DNA of 64,000 nt from Sipunculus nudus (GCA_026874595.1 CM049310.1:21058058-21122057); one strand, 5' to 3'. Positions 36,801-49,460 are shown, counted from the stretch's first letter. Notes: generated by a model not told the origin, from the sequence alone. Made by a program: numbers and translations.

Positions 36801-38782
36801 ATGGATGCTGTGCAAAAAAGGTTGCTGGTGGCGCCACCAGTTTTGCCTATGATGAAGAGCAATGTAAGATCTATACACATGCAAAATTTTGGCCCAATCG
36901 TCCAAACAGTTCCCGAGATATGAGCTTGGATGTCTGCAGAGTAAACGAGAATGTAGGTGGCGCCACCTGTCATAAAATCAAGAAAGCTGTCCAGGATGTA
37001 TAAACCTGCAAAATTTCAGGTGGATAAGTCGAACCACTGCTGAGATATGAGTGATTTTATCCCAAGGCAGATGAATAGATGGGTGCTGGGCATTAATGGT
37101 TGCAGGTGGCACCACCAGTTTTGCTTATGATGAAGAGCTATGTGAGATCTATACACATGCAATATTTTGGCCCGATCAGTCAAACGGTTCCCGAGAAATG
37201 AGCTTGGATGTCTGCAGAGTAAACGTGAATGTAGGTGGCACCACCTGTCATAAATTGAAAAAGTTGTCCAGGATGTATAAACCTGCAAAATTTCAGGTGG
37301 ATAAGTCAAACCACAGCTGAGATATGAGTGTTTTATCCCAAGGCAGATGAACAGATGGATGCTGTGCATTAATTGTTGCAGGTGGCGCCACCAGTTTTGC
37401 CTATGATGAAGAGCTATGTGAGATCTATACACATGCAAAATTTTGGCCCAATCGGTCAAACGGTTCCCGAGATATGAGCTTGGATGTCTGCAGAGTAAAT
37501 GTGAATGTAGGTGGCGCCAACTGTCATAAATCGAGAAAGCTGTCCATTATGTATAAATCTGCAAAATTTCAGGTGGATAAGTCAAACCACTGCTGAGATA
37601 TGAGTGATATTATCCCAAGGCAGATGAACAGATGGATGCTGTGCAAGTGGCGCCACCATTTTTAGTGTATGTTATAAAGCTATCAAAGGGCTACATTTGT
37701 GCAAAATTTTTAGCCTGATTGGTCAAACAGTTCCCGAGATATGCGGCTTTATGTGTGGCAACAGATGCACAAATGGACGCTGGGCAGCGAGGTAAGGTCA
37801 GAGGTTAACCAAAAATGAGGGTGCAGGAGTTCACATATGACCTGATGATAAACCCAACTGGCTTAAAATGCAAACCAAGTTTTTTTCAAGCAGATGAAAG
37901 ATATAGTTCCAATAATCTGGGAATTCTGCATCTAAACATTGTGTCTAGACATCTAGACGCTGTGTCTAGACGTCTAGACACATTGTCTAGACACCTCCCC
38001 AGAGCAAGGTCAGTTGCCATGGTGATGTCTGGACCCCACCTGTTTGTACTGAGTGACCTCTTGACTTGGCTGCTGAAACTCAGCACGTTGTCAAATCTAT
38101 TTTCAAATACAAAAAGCCTTTTTCAATTGGCTACAATGTTTTTTTAAAACTGTATTTATCCAATCTATTCTTATAAAACAGGCAGAACCCTACCATAGAA
38201 TAATTCTTGTAAAGTTTAAACCAATCAGCTTAACAGTTTCATCATAAATCAGTGTATAAGCTAGAAGAGTTTAAAATTAAATTTTCGCTTGTAAAAAACA
38301 GATCAATGTAGGTGGCGCCACCAATACCTCAAAATCAGATATGACATATGTGACAAACATTGGTATAAAATTTGGTGATTATAGCTCCAGCCGTTTCTGA
38401 GATTTTAATTTTAGTGTGCTTTTTTGGACAGATGACTAAATTCAATCTCCTGTAACTCTGCCAAATATCTCCTAACTGGAACCATTGGAACAAACTTGAG
38501 ACAGAGTATTCCAGGGATCATTTCTGTAAAATATCGGACAATTTGGCTGGACAATTTCAGAGAAGAAGATTTTAAAGGTCTTTAAGCTTTTTCTCTATAA
38601 AATCTAAATTAATGCAGATACCAAATAATAAGCTCCAGGGCACCAAGTTTCACATGTGACTAATCCTTGTATGTAATTTGGAGCTGCTAGCTCCGACGGT
38701 TTCTGACTTACAGCCCTGGACGGCGGACGGCTGACGATGGACGGACAACGCTGCGCCATCGCATAAGCTCACAGGTCTCTTA
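33853..38782 (+). mobile_element. Second loaded J/A repeat: 13-unit 278-bp array with higher-order repeats
   Basis: It has the same layout as the repeat at 30.73 kb: J start, A head at about 34024, tandem units, then the 0.93-kb tail (37860-38782). Units are spaced about 278 bp apart, with the first palindrome of each near 34172, 34451, 34730, 35008, 35287, 35565, 35842, 36120, 36399, 36676, 36954, 37232 and 37508. Blocks repeat with offsets of 1110 bp (four units) and 1666 bp (six units), showing recent unequal exchange. Each unit carries two GGTGGCGCCACC-like palindromes about 150 and 128 bp apart. Confidence 0.85.
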
Positions 38783-40344
38783 AAAAATGGTATCTGCTGA
38801 TGTAATGTGTAAGTTTCTGCTTGCGGTGTATATGTGTGAGAGAAGAAAGTATGGTTGTCTGAGCATTGCATGTGCTGCTTTTCACAAGAAAAGGCCTTTC
38901 CAAGCAACCCCCCCCCCTTCTTTCACACAATCTGGGCATGGTCATTGAAAAGTAGTTTGCAGTTGTATACGAATCCTCTTCCATCTTTAGGGGTCTTGAG
39001 GAGAGGAGACGGACAAGGTAGAATTTCAGAAAATATGCATACAGAAAGTTCTTTTTTATTCTGTGTATTCAAGCGATCAACATGAGATAAGAAATATGGA
39101 AAGATGTCCTTTTGTTATTTATTTAAAACTTTGAGTTTTATGGCCTGTCCATATATATGTGGTTATTTCCAATAAATGGAACTAACTGAATTAGTTGCTT
39201 CTGTGAGGGAAAAAATGGTTTAGCTCCTGCAAATTATGTCACATTCAACTGTCACAACTTATGTCTTATCTTAAAATAATTTTATTTTTGTTCACAAATA
39301 TTATGCAATGCCAGTCATATATACCTGCTGGAATATAATTTCTGACTCATATTCAGACAGTCATGATTATTCCAAATTATATTATTTACAAGGGGTCATT
39401 TCCAACATGACAAAAAGGGGCAGTGTTTTGTAATAACATTTTATTTTTTCTCTGTTTATTTAAATTTATTTTCTTAATCCTTTTTGAATGCCATATGACT
39501 AATATTATCATACATTCTGTTGCATTATATGTGCATTCTTTATAATTATTACAAATGAATTAGTGTAATGATATCATATCATAAAGACAGAAATTCAAAT
39601 AAGGTAACAACAATAAAAATTTGAAAGATTTCACAAGGAAAACTGATTTGATATTGTATATGGGTGAATCCACACAATTTGGCAAAAGCTTTACAATACA
39701 AAGTTCATTGTGTCTATTTTTCCATCTTGCCAATAAGCTGAATTTATTATTATTTACCCAGATAAAATAAGAATATAATGTAAATTATTATAAAATATCA
39801 GTCAAAGAGGGGACACTTACCCTAAGCATTAGGGGGCCTTTCCATACATGTACATTTTTGCCCATGCAGGACCAACATGTTGACAGCCCTTTCCATATGT
39901 GCAGATCCCCACATGCAGATAACCTTTTATTAAGGGACATGTATGACTAATATTCATGTAATTTCTTAAATGTGTGTAATGTTTTAATCCAATATTCAGT
40001 TAAACATATATACTTTGGAGGCAAGGTTCAAGGCAGATTAATACCATGTCTCATTAGACAGGCTTACATAAGGAATATCTTAGGTCACACTTTGGACAGA
40101 GTTAGCCTCCAGCCCATATGTGGGAAGAATGGCATTTAGTCTCCGTCATATAGCCACAGAGTCTTGATAGCTTTGTCAGCTCTTTCAACTTTCCAAAGAC
40201 AGGGCATGCACCAGCAACTGATATACCATATGTGCCAGGCTTTGCAAAAATCCTACACTACTGGAGTTAAAAAATCTGTACGCAGGACTCATGCAGGGAC
40301 CTATGTGGGGCCCCACACGTATGGAGAGGGGAAAATGATAATAC
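38783..40344. other. Intergenic stretch, nothing recognised
   Basis: AT-rich sequence with a short poly-C run (about 38910). No exon, repeat end or RNA gene is identified. Confidence 0.4.
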
Positions 40345-40937
40345 ACTATAGTCCATCCCAGTACCCGTGTCCGCATGTTTTTCCGGAATAATTTTTTATA
40401 CAAGTAAAGCAGTGTAAACCTTTCTTGTCCAAAGGTTGCAGGAGCTATTCCGCCGACTACCTGCGTTAAAAGTAATACCTTACCTTGCCTTGATTTTATA
40501 TGAGACAAATAATCCAAAATATGACAAAACAAGCTACAGCGTTTACGACTTATTCCTTGCCTGAGAACTGATAATAAACAAGCCAGTCAAACTTATGACA
40601 TCAGTCAATTGATGGTGACGTGCGACCGATCGCTGTGACGTCTTTGTGACGTCACTGTTGTCTAACAAACACCAAATGCAGCCATAGACATGGAAAGTGT
40701 AACATGGAGGAATGTACTGTCTAGCAGTGACGGGAAGACGCTATTCACGGTATTTCAGCAAAAATAACGCAAAAGAGTCGCAAAGTAAATACGTTTTTCA
40801 TGATATATAACAACTTTACACAAAATCGGCGGAATATCTGTATATCTGCTTTAGGCCAAAGAGCATTTTTAAAGAATATTTTTAAAATATTTATCGCGAA
40901 AAAACATGCGGACACGGGTACTGGGACGGACTATAGT
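40345..40937. mobile_element. MITE of about 590 bp downstream of TRUB2
   Basis: Terminal inverted repeats of about 37 bp: the left end reads ACTATAGTCCATCCCAGTAC and the right end is its inverse with one C/T difference, continuing through CCGTGTCCGCATG. Each end overlaps a TATA tetranucleotide that could be the target duplication. The interior (40590-40665) has a cluster of TGACG/GACGTCAC motifs. It has no coding capacity. It lies about 120 bp beyond the TRUB2 stop codon. Confidence 0.8.
40586..40666. promoter_or_regulatory. Cluster of CRE/AP-1-like motifs inside the MITE
   Basis: Within 80 bp are TGACATCA, TGACGTGC, GTGACGTC and GTGACGTCAC, all resembling bZIP (CREB/ATF) sites. The motif match is seen. 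Function as an enhancer or promoter is only inferred, and the copies are internal to a transposable element. Confidence 0.35.
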
Positions 40938-41055
40938 AAGATTTTCCCTGTGCAGGACCCACATAGAACCTGCACCATGGCCAGCATGGATGGAAAAGCA
41001 CCTTCACAATTATTAAACAAATTACAAGATAAATGATCCACAATCACCAATTATG

Positions 41056-44000
41056 TCAGCCATCTTCCACAAATTGTGTAGAAGCAGTCTTTTCTAACTC
41101 TGGAGGTTCAGCTTTATGAATGTGGGTCTCCGGTTTTGATTGAAGTTTATTCACAAGAGGTTTGCAGATAATGATATTTTCTGAGACACTCTGTGCAGTC
41201 CAGTGTTTCTGCAGCAAGGCATGGGGCAGGAGCACATCTCCATATCGTATCCTTCTCAGCTGTGTGCAGTGAGCAGATGACCGCAGTTCTGCTCCGATCT
41301 CATGGATCATAGCTGTCAGGTCCTCAGCTGACTCATTAGCACAATGGATCTCTGAAATAACAACACACAGGCTACATCTCTCTTCTGACATGCTTGGCTT
41401 AATAGTGCAGTAAATATCAGAAAAGGCTCCATGGTGATGATTCAATTAAACTACATCAAAGAGAAGTCAATCTCATGACTTTATGCCAGAGTTTGCTGTT
41501 CTGTCTCTGATACTGATATCAGCCAACATGTTATACATATTTTATTAAGATAATGATATTACTTAATATCGCTTAAAGAAAATATTCTTTTGACATTGTA
41601 TTCTGAAATTTTTTGTTAATTATAAGTGAGGTTCCAAAAAGGTAAAATAGTGTTTTAAAATTATGTTACTGTTATGTACAGTTAATGTAAATCCATGAAT
41701 AATGATATATTGCACCAACACTTGCACAATCAATTGGATTGACAAGGTTCACTGGGAAGTTCTAGAAGCAATCTTAGGAACACATTGTATAGCTATATAG
41801 TGTGTTCTTAAATATAAAATGTACAAGTAAGGGTAGAGGTCCTTAGAATAAATGTTCCTCTTTATTTGCTAAACAGAATCATTGGTTTTAAACTGAAGCC
41901 AATAGCTTGAAAAAAAATATATATATAATCAAATTGAACATACTGATGGAGCTGAGGATGATATGATTTAATCTTTGTGAATTCAGTACTGATTGCAGAT
42001 AGAACATAAGGTTATACCTAATGTGAAGTTTGGAGAATCAAAGTGGATACACTTGAGACCATAGAAGATGGTGCCAGCTTCTCTCTTGATGGGACGAACT
42101 AGACCCCTGGAGGCCACCTCGTACGCTTCCTGGCTCTGCATGTCGATACCCATGGCACTGTTCAAAATAAATACATGCATGTATTACTAATTCAAAGAAC
42201 AGACACAGTGAAAGAGGTAGCACAGACTAAGTTTTATATTCATTCAGTTTCACATCGAGAGTAACATGGAACACAATTATTGTTATTTAAGTCAATATAT
42301 TTTTTTATTGTTTGCACTATCTAGTTTTCAAACTCTTAATCATTAAGATGTGTTTAATATCTCATACTGTTTATTAAATGACAGCTTGAATCACATTCAA
42401 TTTTAGCTTGTTGCTGTTAAAAATATGTCTATTCATGTTTTAAATCCACTCTTCTGAATGAGAATGCACAGCAGAATTATCAATTGTGAATGTCTCACTC
42501 ACAAGTTATGTGGTTCACTGAATGAAAACAAGATGGTGCTGTGATACAGAAGCAGTACCCACATAATTGTTAAGATATTTTTGAGGTACTTCATTCTATA
42601 TTTTTTTCAGAATATTTATCAGCTGGAATAAACAAACTGCCCATCTCAAAATGTTAAAGCATCCATTAAACATTATGGACATCCAGATTACCTCCAAAAT
42701 TTAATGGCCTTTTTCTTGGGTGCTAACAGGATATCCCAATAAATTGAATTTAAATCACTTCATACCTTTTTTAATAAAGCTGGTAACAGATAAACAAATG
42801 GCAATAGCAACATAAGACCTCTTGGCAATGGTATAATAAATTAAATTACAATATATGAATGTGACTGTTAGACCTTATGCTTACAAAAATGCTTTCTTCT
42901 GGTGTCCTGCTTGAAATGCAGTGAGAACTCTGTCCAGTTTGGCGTGAGTCACATGTTCTGTTGATGGAAGAACAAAATATGATGATTACACAATGTGCCA
43001 TCAATATTTAACATATTGTAAATTGCTGTAAAGGAACACATGTAAATACCCAAAATATACTGGTCAGTGTGATAGCACATGATACTCCTGCAGCATACAC
43101 ACAAAACCTCTATTATATTAATGACAGTAACCAGTGTAACCCTGAAATAGATTACCATTTAGTCTTTGATTTGACATATGTAATTTAGAATATTAAACAA
43201 ACCAATCTGTGACAGAAGCTTGAATGAAGTTGACTATAAACAGATGCACAGTCTCATTCTTTTGAGATCTGAAAGAAAGTTTCCATGGTTACTTAAGATT
43301 CAGGATATGCTGAGCATTTTTTTCAGAATTTTGATATCATCAGTACTTGCCACTGCAATGTTTGAAATCTCACCTTTTGTTCCCTTTCAGCTTGGCATCT
43401 CAGGAAAGCACATGACAAGAGTTCTACCATAATCTCAATATATATGCAGTGTGCATGTCAGTGTTCTAACTTCCTCCAATGCCCTCACATTAATCACTGA
43501 ATCTGTATTTTCACTGTCAGTGGTACAAAACTCCTGCAATTCCACTATGGCAGTGCCTCAGAAATATTGCTTTTGGTCTTGACATGTCCTCAATCATGTT
43601 AAGTGTGGCCTAAGGAATTTGAATTCTGTGGAATTTGACATTATTAGGGAAATTTCACAAAGGGTAATTCAAAGTGCCATCCATTGGAAACAATTTCAAC
43701 TGGTAAACTGGGCCATTAGAAAGACAATCCTGGATGAACCCAAACAAAGTTAGGACCACCTGTCAATGGTGCAAAATGCAATAATACTGGTAATATGGTA
43801 GGTATTATGATAAACACAATGACTCACTGTATGTTGTCCTCTCCCTCAGATTGGACATGGAAGTGAAGTCCTGAGTTGCCCTTCCAAGTTCACCCTTAAC
43901 ATGGTATACCTGGAATTTAAATGATACATAAAAATTACATTGATGTATAAAATTGGCCAGTACCTGACCTTTTTGACTCTTACATTATTCTGACATGTAT

Positions 44001-46013
44001 AAATCATGATGCAAGTTGGCGCAAAAATCTTAGTTAAAGTTAGCTTCATGTATAATGAAGTCTGCTTTTTCTATAAAACACAGCTCTCTATCACAGCTCA
44101 CAAAATATAGTAATCTATGTGAATACACTTAGGGACATAGGCATGGATCTTTTGATATTCAGAGTAGGCTTATTTATTTACAGAGTTAATTGAATTGTTC
44201 TGCATATGATTCAATATAAAACGACTTACCCTTAAGAGGTTGGATCTGCCTATAATCTTTCCAAATCCTACTGCATTTCCAATGGTCATCACTACATAAC
44301 AAGAACACGAGGAATTTAGAGAACCATAATTCATAACATTCATCAATGCAATTGATAAGCCAAACAATTATATAATAAAGTATTATTCAATGGGTCCCCA
44401 GAAACTCAAGTCTTGTCAAAATGCTGATAATAACTGATGATTCAGAAATGATGCAAAATTTGTAAATATGGTATAGTTCCATAGCTTATTTAAACTGCAT
44501 GGTTTAATCAATTATGGAATAGTACTTCAGCTCAACCAATGAGGACACTCCATGCATACATTGCCAGGGGCAAGTAATACCATTTTAATGAAACACTGCT
44601 TGATTAAGAAACTCCGAAATTGTAACAGTGCATCAGGAAGAATCTTAGTAACACAAACTTGCAGCCATTTAATACAATCTTTTATTACAATGCATGAAAC
44701 AGTTAAACATCCAGTTTCGGGATTTGTGACAATACCTTGAACCCCTGAGGCAAACCTGGAAAGTGAACTGACTGGAGAGACATTGAGGAACTCAGGCTGG
44801 TATCTGTCACCAATTACTGAAACAAATAGCAGTTTTCACTAATCATATTACATATATAAATCACATAATACTGCATGGTAAAAATCAATGCATATATTCA
44901 CAGCTTCGCAATAATCAGAAAAAAAGAAATATAGGAGATCTGGACCACTATTTCTATTTTTATTCCTTTTCCAGGAAAATATATTGATCAGATTTATATA
45001 ACTGTTATCTGTGTCTTATACCTAAAGAAATCCTGACCGTGAAATTTCTTTGGTTTTCAACACACAGTGTACTTGCATGAGCAACCAGATGTAGTACATT
45101 TATACATATATAATGCAATATATAAAACAGTATAACACTTATAAACATTACTTACCTAGAGGATGGTCAGAGAGGTCTGGCACTGTGGTAACTGTTGGCA
45201 GATTTTCTGCTGATGCACATTCTTCATTAAACACAACACGCTGTCTGATAGGTCTACACTTCATACTGTTTAAATCTGCAAGTAAGCCAAAAATCATGGC
45301 TTCAAGGGAGGAAAGGCTGAAACACTTCAGTGATGACTTGATATTTTATTTCTAAGAAATATTGAAGCCTAAGTCGGACACTATCACTGTAATTCATGTG
45401 TAAAAAATAAACCTGTCATGAACTAGTACATTAATGAAGTTACCCCCCTATACAAAGATTTCAGTTTAAACAATTTTTGAGAGATTCATCTGCAATCACA
45501 TTGCTAAAATTAACCATTTCTAAATTGGCATTGCATTCATATCTTTTATTTCTTTGTAAAAGCATTAAAATTACTTTGATAGGGACATTTGTTTCACATA
45601 CAGTCTCCCACAAGCCCAGGGCAAAAGATAAAAATCTTAAAATTTGATGTAATTGCACATAATTTTGATCATCTTTTACTACTAATGTGTCCTTTGATTA
45701 AAGAGAATTAAAAGAAATCTTAAGTCAGTCTACTTGAAAATTAAAATAAAATATCATATATCATCATACAATGCATCTAGCAAACAGATATTGATTTCTT
45801 TCTGTTTTAAGGGTTAACTTTGCAAAAATACAGTTTTTCCTGTTAAATTGCCTGGTGGTAAATACTGGTGTAAATGACCATGTGATATATTTTACCTTGT
45901 GTGAGTTTAGCTTTTATCTCCTTTATAACCTGGTTGATGGACCTGTAAGGGGGTTTGTACACACAAAACACCCCATTCAGCATCCGGTAGATGTCCGGGG
46001 CATACTGCCCCAT
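41056..46013 (-). CDS. TRUB2: TRUB2, mitochondrial TruB-family pseudouridine synthase, eight exons, complete
   Basis: Exons in order are 45896-46013, 45156-45275, 44736-44816, 44230-44291, 43828-43909, 42885-42957, 42018-42157 and 41056-41351. All borders are GT-AG and the phases are compatible. The product is 323 aa plus stop; human TRUB2 is about 331. The start GCCATGG has a good Kozak context. Motif VYKPP lies at about 19-23, then RQRVVF, YHVKGELGRAT, QEAYEVASRGLVRP and EIGAELRSSAHCTQLRR, all in the order of vertebrate TRUB2. In the family it modifies mitochondrial rRNA/mRNA and supports mitoribosome assembly. Odd: the catalytic loop reads SSLSRFASG, so Ser99 stands at the nucleophilic Asp position (RLD in human). 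Hence the fold and identity are secure but activity is doubtful. Confidence 0.95.
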
Positions 46014-46631
46014 GGCTTACAGGAATTAGCGATTCTGCAATAAAAGATCACCATTATTTCAGATTTCACTATCAACTGATTGCTTAATCAAATTTTCAAT
46101 TTCTTAAAAAACATTTCACCTAAAGTTTTTCATTTGATTCTGCCATCAAATTAAAAAAAAACAGGCCCACCGTTCAAATTGTCTGCATGTTGTTTTTAAA
46201 TACCGTAGTTACATATAATCAATCATGGACAGCTTCATGAGTTCAATAATAGGGAGGTCATTGTATATTAAAAAAAAACATAAATTATAGAACTACATAT
46301 ATCTAACAAAATACTGTCAATTAATGTGTATTCCTACCAATGATGATGGGGCACATACAATCATGAAGCCACAAGTACAATATACATTTTAACAGAAAGT
46401 CAGAAACCAGTGTAAATGAATAATTAAGTCCATTTATATAAACAGAAATCTTATACAGTGTTAAAGTTCTTTATGCAGGTTATATAAGCAAGAACAACAG
46501 GCCACATGTTAGGTCTAACATAAGCTTTATTCCAGGCCTATGTCACAGAAAGTAAGGTCAAAGGTCACTGAAGTGCCATGGTCTATTACAGACCGTAACA
46601 CGCAAAACTAAAGGTATCTGTGTATTATGAC
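46014..46631. other. Upstream region of TRUB2
   Basis: AT-rich, no TATA box or CpG-rich promoter apparent. No repeat end is recognised. The TRUB2 5' UTR and promoter should be here but cannot be delimited from sequence alone. Confidence 0.4.
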
Positions 46632-47419
46632 CTGGGTTGGGGTCAAATCCAGTATGCCAAATACAAATATAAATACCAGAGGAGTTCTCCAAAAACAAAC
46701 ACAAATAAAGGTAGGTGAAGTTAAATACAAATACAAATACAGAACATCAAATACGAATACAAATACGAAAATGTAGGTTATGCAGAATATTTATTAATTC
46801 TGAGCATCATAAATATTCATAATGTCTACTCATACCTATAGTACTTGTGCACTTTTAGGGATCAGAGTCCTATATTCTACAAAGTTTAAAAAAACATTCC
46901 TGTTGCAACACAGAAACATAAATTCCTCAAACCTACTGTCTGAAAGACATCTTTATTCTAGAAAGTCTAAATATATTCCCTGTTGCAACACAGGAACATA
47001 AGTTCCTCAAACCTGTTGTCTTAAAGACAGCAGCGCTCCGAACGGAACACTTTCCCAGTTTTGACCTTAACCACTGAACAACCTGGTGAGGCAGAGGCCA
47101 TGAGCAGTTATGGACCATGTCACAGTGACTAAGCAATTAATTATCCAGGCACATTTGTGATTGTAAACATCAGGAAGAAGTGAAACACTTGACCTGATGC
47201 TGCCTTTTGGGTTGTTCAAAAGTTAGGCAGTAGGTAAATTTTCAAAATTATGGCAGATATGAATATTTATTTACACATATACATGTATTTGTACAGTATT
47301 CGATTAAATACATCAAATATTGAGATCATATTAACAAATATTATCATTTTGCATATCACAAATACAAATACACACTTTGACTGTATTTAAATACAAATAC
47401 ACATTTGACCCCAACCCTG
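46632..47419. mobile_element. hAT-like MITE of about 790 bp with AAATAC repeats
   Basis: The left end CTGGGTTGGGGTCAAAT is matched by the inverse of the right end (CAGGGTTGGGGTCAAAT). Subterminal degenerate AAATAC repeats (about 46660-46770 and 47340-47405) are arranged inside both ends. No transposase is present. Candidate 8-bp flanks (ATTATGAC and ATAATCGG) match poorly, so the hAT assignment rests on the terminus only. Confidence 0.65.
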
Positions 47420-49373
47420 ATAATCGGACATAATGTTACATACAGCACTAGGAGGTTATAATACATATGTTTCATGTTAAATTTCAGAAGGGCATCTTTC
47501 AAATTTAATAAGGTCATTTGGTCATTGTGATAATGGTCTTTATAACATTTGTTAGCATGAAAATTTCATTAATTATACATATATATATATATATGTACCC
47601 TGCATGTCAACATTTAACCTAATACAAAATGACTTAATAATGATGTCTATGCTAGTTAATAAGATATAATACAAGAGATTAAAACATAGTCTGTCCCGTG
47701 TAATTGAATATAGTATAAGTCAACCAATTTTATTCATTTAAGCGGGCTATTCAAATAAACAGGGTGTTAATCATCAAGGTTATAGCCGTCACTATAATAC
47801 AATGACTTTCCATCAATGGCTTGTATGTGTTTTTGTATTATTCAGATGGTTCAGAATTATCTGTTTTGGAATTTTTCATTTAATGGTTTCAATTCATTAG
47901 TTTATAAATGTTATTTATTTATAATTTCTACACCTTCTACAGAAAAAAATACTATATATTTGCCTGTTTCCATTTATTATTGATAAAAAACCATATCACG
48001 TTTCAGCTCAAGAAATAGAGAATGACTGTGCATTGACCTGTTAGAGTATGTTATCTAAAATAAGCAATGCTGCAAAATGGCCATTTCAGCCGATTGCTTG
48101 AGTCATATCTAAGACTAATTAGAAGAAAGAGTGATCAGTGGTCCATGAGGTAACCCTTTAAACCAGTCAAGTGAACAATGTCAAAGGCTAATTAGCACAC
48201 CAGGCGGTGAGTAGTCCATGAGACCATTGTCGCACATTCATGAATCTCTGGGATTGTGGTAAATGATGGACTGGTTTTACCATACAATTACCCGGAGATT
48301 TTTATTAAGAAGACATAGAAAAAGGTTTTGGTTTACATTATTTTATACAAATAACCGGATATACAATTATACAATATACAATTAAGCAGAACCGACTGTA
48401 TTCCTAAAGCAGATCTTTACAATACTAAGGTAATAATGATTATAGATTTTTTAAAAGTGTTTAATTATTATAATTATCACTATAAAACCATAAACAGTTT
48501 CTCTTCTGGTAAAATAAAATACTTTAACCAAACTACAATGTATAATATTTTGATATTTGATTAAAGTATATGTTAAGTGAGACAACAGGATAAAGGAAGG
48601 CAATCAACACTATAAAACTGTGTCATTGTCACACTGGATAAAAGTTTTGATTACAAGGAAAACAATCCTCAACTTTTTAGGGTTAGAATCAGTTGACAAA
48701 AGCCAAAAGGCAAAAACGGATCCCTAAATTTATCCATAAACGAGCTGATATTTCTGCCTTGGCCAATGTCCCATCTCTCATGAAGTCTCAAATCAGACTA
48801 AACACTGGTGTAAACATAACCTCCCTATTAATTAATCTTATATCTGATAATTAGTTCTTAGTCCCGTTTATAGCAGGCTATAAACCTTATGGACACACAC
48901 CTTGTAAACAGGTAGTAACAGAAGGTACGTGACGGACACGTAATATTCGCAGTATTAACAATATACTCGTTGACCCTTCACCACTGACATTTCTGAACAT
49001 TTCCGTCCCTGGTCACGCAGGTGGTGGACGATAATCAGGGTTTCTCTCACTAACAGCAAAATATGTTGCTGGTTAACACTTCAACATAACTATGTGATTT
49101 TTTTTCAGGTGTAAATGATATTCATATAAAAATATTGACAATTTTGATTTGCTTAATGGAAGTTAGGCAGCGATTTTAAAATGAATATAAAGCTTTAAAC
49201 TGACGTTCCGAAATTCATTTCCCTCTATAATACACAAAGACACATATGTTGTAGGCTATGTATAATTAAACATTGGTATATTAATAATGTAGCCTAATCA
49301 GTTATAATTCTCCTTTTTCTTTTTATAATATGTATGATTATTCTATTCATTCTTGTTATGAATCGAGTCATTT
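47420..49373. other. Intergenic AT-rich stretch between TRUB2 and TTC39C
   Basis: It has a short (TA)n run near 47580. No exon, RNA gene or repeat end is identified. Confidence 0.4.
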
Positions 49374-49377
49374 AATG

Positions 49378-49457
<80 letters not shown>

Positions 49458-49460
49458 CAT
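49374..49460. repeat. Palindromic trinucleotide microsatellite (ATA)n(ATT)n
   Basis: About 12 ATA repeats run directly into about 15 ATT repeats, so the two halves are reverse complements and the whole tract can fold on itself. It creates a poly-Ile frame that is not a gene. Confidence 0.9.

Noticed and set aside
35350-37459. Antisense frames of 140-147 codons across the 278-bp array
   Set aside because: They read through satellite units, differ only with the array and match no domain; they are by-products of recent tandem duplication.
28000-38000. CRISPR-like regular repeats
   Set aside because: The period is about 278 bp with no short repeat/unique spacer pattern, and the genome is eukaryotic.
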